Assembly: GCA_030672315.1 (NCBI GenBank)
Contig: DAOVGQ010000030.1
Coordinates: forward strand, 1 to 14,377
Source of the DNA: Candidatus Aenigmatarchaeota archaeon
Lineage (GTDB): Archaea; Aenigmatarchaeota; Aenigmatarchaeia; QMZP01
Length of the DNA: 14,377 nt
Direction: 5' to 3'
Both the position numbers and the translations under genes were made by a program. The notes under the pieces are model-generated. The model did no database searches and was not told where the DNA came from. It worked only from the letters and a program-made list of their open reading frames with translations. Of this stretch, positions 12,140 to 14,377 are shown one piece after another (the first letter of the stretch is position 1; the number at the start of each line of letters is the position of its first letter).

Positions 12140-12188
12140 GTGAATAATACATATAAAAGGAAAGTCTTAATAAGTTTATTGGCATCGT
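12140..12188. promoter_or_regulatory. Divergent promoter between tRNA-Val(CAC) and tRNA-Ser(UGA)
   Basis: On the plus strand ATATAAAAG (12151-12159) is a TATA box suited to a start near 12183 for tRNA-Ser. On the minus strand CTTATTAAG (about 12165-12174) could serve tRNA-Val(CAC). The two overlap in less than 50 bases. Confidence 0.45.
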
Positions 12189-12440
12189 GCCGGGGTGGCG
12201 GAACGGCTAACACATGCCGGCTTGCTTACGCAATGCCGGAGTGTCCGGAGAACGCGCCAGACTTGAGGCCCGGATGTGGCGACGCGGCTCTGAGCTGCGC
12301 ATGAGCGCAAGACATCTGGTGTCCGAAAGGACGTGCAGGTTCAAATCCCAATCCCTTTTACAGGAGGCCAAGGCCTTCCTCAAAGGTCTAGGGCTTACCC
12401 CAAAACATAAAGGGATAGGGTGGGAGTCCTGTCCCCGGCG
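12189..12440 (+). tRNA. tRNA-Ser(UGA) with three introns
   Basis: The acceptor GCCGGGG pairs with CCCCGGC and the discriminator is G, as in Ser. (1) The D stem GCG/CGC is interrupted by about 40 nt, approximately 12211-12251, containing CCGGC/GCCGG and ACAC/GTGT pairings; I cannot fix the exact ends. (2) 12268-12313, 46 nt, at 37/38: exon CTTG pairs perfectly with intron CAAG, bulges AG/G and AC/A, giving stem CCAGA/TCTGG, loop CTTGAGA and anticodon UGA. (3) 12346-12426, 81 nt, in the T loop at 59/60: exon TTCA pairs with TGGG with two G-U pairs. The variable arm is GTCC-GAAA-GGAC. Mature length is about 84-85 nt. The last 13 bases plus CTT recur at 13157-13172, suggesting an insertion target. 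Confidence 0.9.
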
Positions 12441-12443
12441 CTT
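12428..12443 (+). repeat. Direct repeat, left copy (3' end of tRNA-Ser; attachment-site-like)
   Basis: CCTGTCCCCGGCGCTT covers the last part of the T arm, the 3' acceptor strand, G73 and three trailing bases of tRNA-Ser. An exact copy lies at 13157-13172. Duplication of a tRNA 3' end is the usual footprint of integrase-mediated insertion. Confidence 0.7.
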
Positions 12444-12451
12444 TACTTTTT

Positions 12452-12469
12452 GATACGATTTAGGGGTTG
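12452..12469 (+). repeat. Imperfect inverted repeat, left end of AT-rich insert
   Basis: GATACGATTTAGGGGTTG matches the reverse complement of 13126-13143 at 15 of 18 positions. The pair brackets the lipoprotein gene, just inside the direct repeats. Confidence 0.5.
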
Positions 12470-12558
12470 TAAGAAAGAATATGCCTAAAGTTGTATTAAG
12501 TTGTATTAAAATGAAAAACTTAAAGAAGCAATATAAGTTGTTTCAACAACTCTATAAT

Positions 12559-13080
12559 ATGAGGATAATATTTGCAGTTATATTGATGTCTATCATTGTT
12601 GTTTCTGGGTGTACAAATATTCAAGATATAAATATTCAAGATATTATTCAAGTTGCAGGATACATTGAAGCTGAGGCGAAAGTAGTAGGAATTGAATTGG
12701 ATGAAAATCTTATATGCAACCCTCGGTGCAATAAAAATCAGGATGATTACATCTTAGTTAAGTTTGAAAGGATAATCTCCATTGATGACCATATTAAAGA
12801 AGGTTTTAATCTTGATCTTAATGAAACATACAAAATAAAAACTGACTGCACAGCCAGACCTGCAATAAGAAGATGGTATCCGATGGGGAATAGAACTGAG
12901 GATTTAACAGCTTTTAGAGAAGGTGAATATATCGTATGCCCTGGTAATACTATAAGAGTAAGTCAGGTTACAGAAGAGGTTATGCCAGGATTGAAAATTA
13001 ATGATAGAATTCATTCAAGTTTTTTCTTTAACATTGATACTGGTAAGTTCTTGGACATGAAAAGTTACGAGGTTATATAG
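12559..13080 (+). CDS. Small lipoprotein in an AT-rich inserted segment
   Basis: I do not recognise a family. The frame opens at ATG 12481, but I prefer ATG 12559, which gives 173 residues beginning MRIIFAVILMSIIVVSGCTN: a basic start, a hydrophobic core and a lipobox-like VSGC, so the cysteine is a likely lipid anchor and the protein faces outward. A repeated NIQDI pair follows, then a soluble domain with two cysteines in CNPRC and others later (DC, VC), possibly paired in disulfides. The domain looks beta-rich. Base and codon use differ sharply from all neighbours: it is AT-rich, uses AGA and ATA freely and avoids the AGG/GAG/AAG style of the rest. With the flanking direct and inverted repeats this points to recent acquisition. 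No integrase or transposase remains. Confidence 0.7.
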   Translation: MRIIFAVILMSIIVVSGCTNIQDINIQDIIQVAGYIEAEAKVVGIELDENLICNPRCNKNQDDYILVKFERIISIDDHIKEGFNLDLNETYKIKTDCTARPAIRRWYPMGNRTEDLTAFREGEYIVCPGNTIRVSQVTEEVMPGLKINDRIHSSFFFNIDTGKFLDMKSYEVI

Positions 13081-13125
13081 GTTTAAAAAGGATATGGATA
13101 AATATTGTTACCGATATTGATTAGG

Positions 13126-13143
13126 GAACCCACAAATCGTATC
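13126..13143 (+). repeat. Imperfect inverted repeat, right end of AT-rich insert
   Basis: GAACCCACAAATCGTATC is the partner of 12452-12469. It also overlaps a perfect local hairpin, ACAAATCG-TAT-CGATTTGT (13132-13150). Confidence 0.5.
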
Positions 13144-13156
13144 GATTTGTTTTGTG

Positions 13157-13172
13157 CCTGTCCCCGGCGCTT
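13157..13172 (+). repeat. Direct repeat, right copy (duplicated tRNA-Ser 3' end)
   Basis: It is identical over 16 bases to 12428-12443 and followed, like the left copy, by a T-rich stretch that would act as a terminator. No tRNA precedes it, so it is a footprint rather than a gene. Confidence 0.7.
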
Positions 13173-13174
13173 AT

Positions 13175-13184
13175 TCTTTTTAAA
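13175..13184 (+). promoter_or_regulatory. TATA-like element of the TraB-family gene
   Basis: CTTTTTAAAC lies about 25 bases before ATG 13205. AGGAG (13198-13202) also precedes the start, so the leader may be very short. The promoter abuts the right direct repeat. Confidence 0.35.
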
Positions 13185-13204
13185 CACACTGTCAAACAGG
13201 AGTT

Positions 13205-13882
13205 ATGGCAGAGGTTATAATTGTTCCCACATCGCACATAGCAGCAGAGAGCCTGAAAATGGTTGAGAGGGTTATCAGGGAAGAGGAGCCTGACTGTGTT
13301 GCAGTGGAGTTGGACCTCAACAGGTTCATGGCCATGGAGAGTGGTGGGGCCTCCAGCTGGCAGGCCCTGAGGCAGCTGGGCCCCTGGACGTTTTTTGTCT
13401 TTCTTGTTTTGAAGAAGGTTCAGTCGTGGCTAGGCCGGAAGGTCGGGATAATGCCTGGTTCTGAGATGCTCAGGGCGGTAAGGGTTGCGGAGCAGGAGGG
13501 CGTGCACGTGGAGTTCATAGACAGGGACATAGGCCTCACGCTCCAGAGGCTGAGGAGGGTCTCCTGGAGGGAGAAGGCCAAGCTGGTTTTCTTTCTGTTC
13601 AGGGGACTAACCCTTGACAGCGTCATGGCCAAATCAGGAAAGGGGAGGATAGTCAGGCTTGACCTGAGGAGGGTCCCTCCAAGGGAGCTGATAGAGGAGG
13701 TGATGGGAATCCTGAGGAGGGAATTCCCAGGGATGTACAGGGCCCTGGTGGCGGAGCGGGACGCCTACATGGCAAGGAGGCTCATGGGCCTGTCAGGAAG
13801 GTTTGAGAAGATAGTCGCGGTTGTGGGGGCGGCCCATGCTACGGGCCTAAAGAGAATCCTGGGTCAGGCAGAGGGTTTATAA
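13205..13882 (+). CDS. TraB/PrgY-family protein, short form
   Basis: This 225-residue protein resembles the TraB/PrgY family, related to the Tiki metalloprotease fold, found in archaea, bacteria and eukaryotes and known from enterococcal pheromone shutdown. It begins EVIIVPTSHIAAES (family: GTSH..ES), then EPDCVAVELDLNRF, and near the end ERDAYMARRL followed by VAVVGAAHATGL, the usual ER..M..L and VVGxGHxxG motifs with potential metal-binding residues. Two details differ: PTSH replaces GTSH and GAAH replaces GAGH. A hydrophobic stretch near 58-75 (PWTFFVFLVL) could contact membrane. Many archaeal members are longer, with a C-terminal multi-helix membrane domain; this one stops after the core. 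Function in archaea is unknown. Confidence 0.8.
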   Translation: MAEVIIVPTSHIAAESLKMVERVIREEEPDCVAVELDLNRFMAMESGGASSWQALRQLGPWTFFVFLVLKKVQSWLGRKVGIMPGSEMLRAVRVAEQEGVHVEFIDRDIGLTLQRLRRVSWREKAKLVFFLFRGLTLDSVMAKSGKGRIVRLDLRRVPPRELIEEVMGILRREFPGMYRALVAERDAYMARRLMGLSGRFEKIVAVVGAAHATGLKRILGQAEGL

Positions 13883-13918
13883 AACTTTCCCTGTTTAAAG
13901 GATTTAAAGGAAACCGTA

Positions 13919-13930
13919 CAATATTATATA
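13919..13930 (+). promoter_or_regulatory. TATA box of the glycosyltransferase gene
   Basis: CAATATTATATA is a clear AT-rich TATA element about 25 bases before ATG 13950. GAGGT (13942-13946) gives a close ribosome binding site. Confidence 0.5.
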
Positions 13931-13949
13931 GCTGTAAAATAGAGGTTAC

Positions 13950-14377
13950 ATGGAGCGAGAGGTTTCCAGGGCGAAAATAGTAATCGGGATCTGCACAAAG
14001 AACTGCGAGAAGACCATACAGAACGTGCTCAAGAAGGTGGATGAGGGACTGTCCAGGTTCTATCCGGGCAGGAAGGCCCTTATAGTTGTTTCTGACCTCT
14101 CTGAGGATGCAACCAAGGAGAGGGTTGGGGAGGCCGAGACAGGGAATCCGGTCTTTTTCACTAGGCAGGAGGGCGGACCCGGAAAGGGTAATGCCATTAA
14201 AACAGTGTTCAGGCTGGCCGATAAAGCAGGGGCCAAGATGGTTGCCCTGGTGGACGGGGACCTGACAAGCATCAAGACCAAATGGGTAAAGGCCCTTGTG
14301 GAGCCCATTGAAAAGGGGTTTGACCTGGCTGTCCCCTACTATGAGAGACACAAGTACGATTCAACCATAACCAATCA
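13950..14377 (+). CDS. Family 2-like glycosyltransferase (3' truncated by window)
   Basis: Only the first 142 residues are present; the frame is open to the window edge. It opens IVIGICTKNCEKTIQNVLKKVDEGL, the nucleotide-sugar binding start of a GT-A fold enzyme, followed by LIVVSDLSEDATKE. GGPGKGNAIKTVFRLA and ALVDGDLTSIKTKWV hold the D-x-D-like metal motif (DGDL), then FDLAVPYYERHKYDSTITNQ. The PGKGNA, D-x-D-x-T-S and Y-x-R-x-x-x-D-x-x-I-T pattern recalls mannosylglycerate synthase and glucosyl-3-phosphoglycerate synthase-type enzymes (GT78/GT81), which would make a compatible solute; a role in surface glycans is also possible. The start is ATG 13950, with GAGGT just upstream and its own TATA box. 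Confidence 0.8.
   Translation, partial: MEREVSRAKIVIGICTKNCEKTIQNVLKKVDEGLSRFYPGRKALIVVSDLSEDATKERVGEAETGNPVFFTRQEGGPGKGNAIKTVFRLADKAGAKMVALVDGDLTSIKTKWVKALVEPIEKGFDLAVPYYERHKYDSTITN

Noticed and set aside
12214..12453. Open frame over tRNA-Ser
   Set aside because: It runs through the tRNA-Ser exons and introns; the tRNA explains the sequence.
12452..13143. Simple transposon with target-site duplication
   Set aside because: The direct repeats do not directly abut the inverted repeats and the offsets differ on the two sides, and no transposase is present; a tRNA-targeted integration footprint fits better.
1..14377. CRISPR array
   Set aside because: No regularly spaced repeats of the required length are present.

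Overview
This window reads as archaeal. It carries aRF1, a Nop5-type C/D-box protein, a KaiC/RadA-like ATPase, TATA-type promoters with short or absent leaders, Shine-Dalgarno sequences of the GAGGTGA type, and tRNA genes packed with introns of the bulge-helix-bulge (BHB) kind. Arginine is written mostly AGG. I cannot fix the lineage. Noncanonical tRNA introns are known from Thermoproteales and from some DPANN archaea such as Micrarchaeota. The NrdR regulator, usually bacterial, and the secreted MopE-like repeat protein fit a DPANN-type genome better, but that is inference.

Layout. 1-352: 3' end of metG. 353-3361: nrdR and a class III ribonucleotide reductase, behind a TATA box, two NrdR boxes spaced 32 bp apart and a leader of about 200 nt. 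The reductase is split: a 661-residue body (1112-3097) ends inside its zinc motif, and the glycyl-radical domain is a separate 56-residue ORF (3191-3361) with its own perfect ribosome binding site. A structured RNA segment that shares a repeat with the nrdR leader lies between them. 3442-4721: nrdG and an overlapping maf. 4790-5482: KaiC-like ATPase. 5565-6770: aRF1 whose GGQ motif reads GGW. 6796-9801 (minus): a 1001-residue secreted, membrane-anchored repeat protein. 9855-10934 (minus): Nop5.

10998-12440 holds six tRNA genes, Leu(UAG), Leu(CAG), Glu(UUC), Val(GAC), Val(CAC) on minus and Ser(UGA) on plus, with twelve introns in total. Three of the tRNAs carry three introns each, and four carry one in the T loop. 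After removal of the proposed introns both Leu tRNAs are 84 nt and both Val tRNAs 74 nt, which supports the boundaries. The 3' end of tRNA-Ser is duplicated 729 bp downstream, bracketing an AT-rich lipoprotein gene, which looks like the remnant of a tRNA-targeted insertion. The window closes with a short TraB/PrgY-family protein and the start of a glycosyltransferase.

Functional links: nrdR, split nrdD, nrdG and maf form an anaerobic dNTP supply and nucleotide clean-up block, probably under NrdR feedback control. The right half is about RNA: Nop5 for 2'-O-methylation guides and a tRNA cluster that must depend heavily on the archaeal splicing endonuclease.
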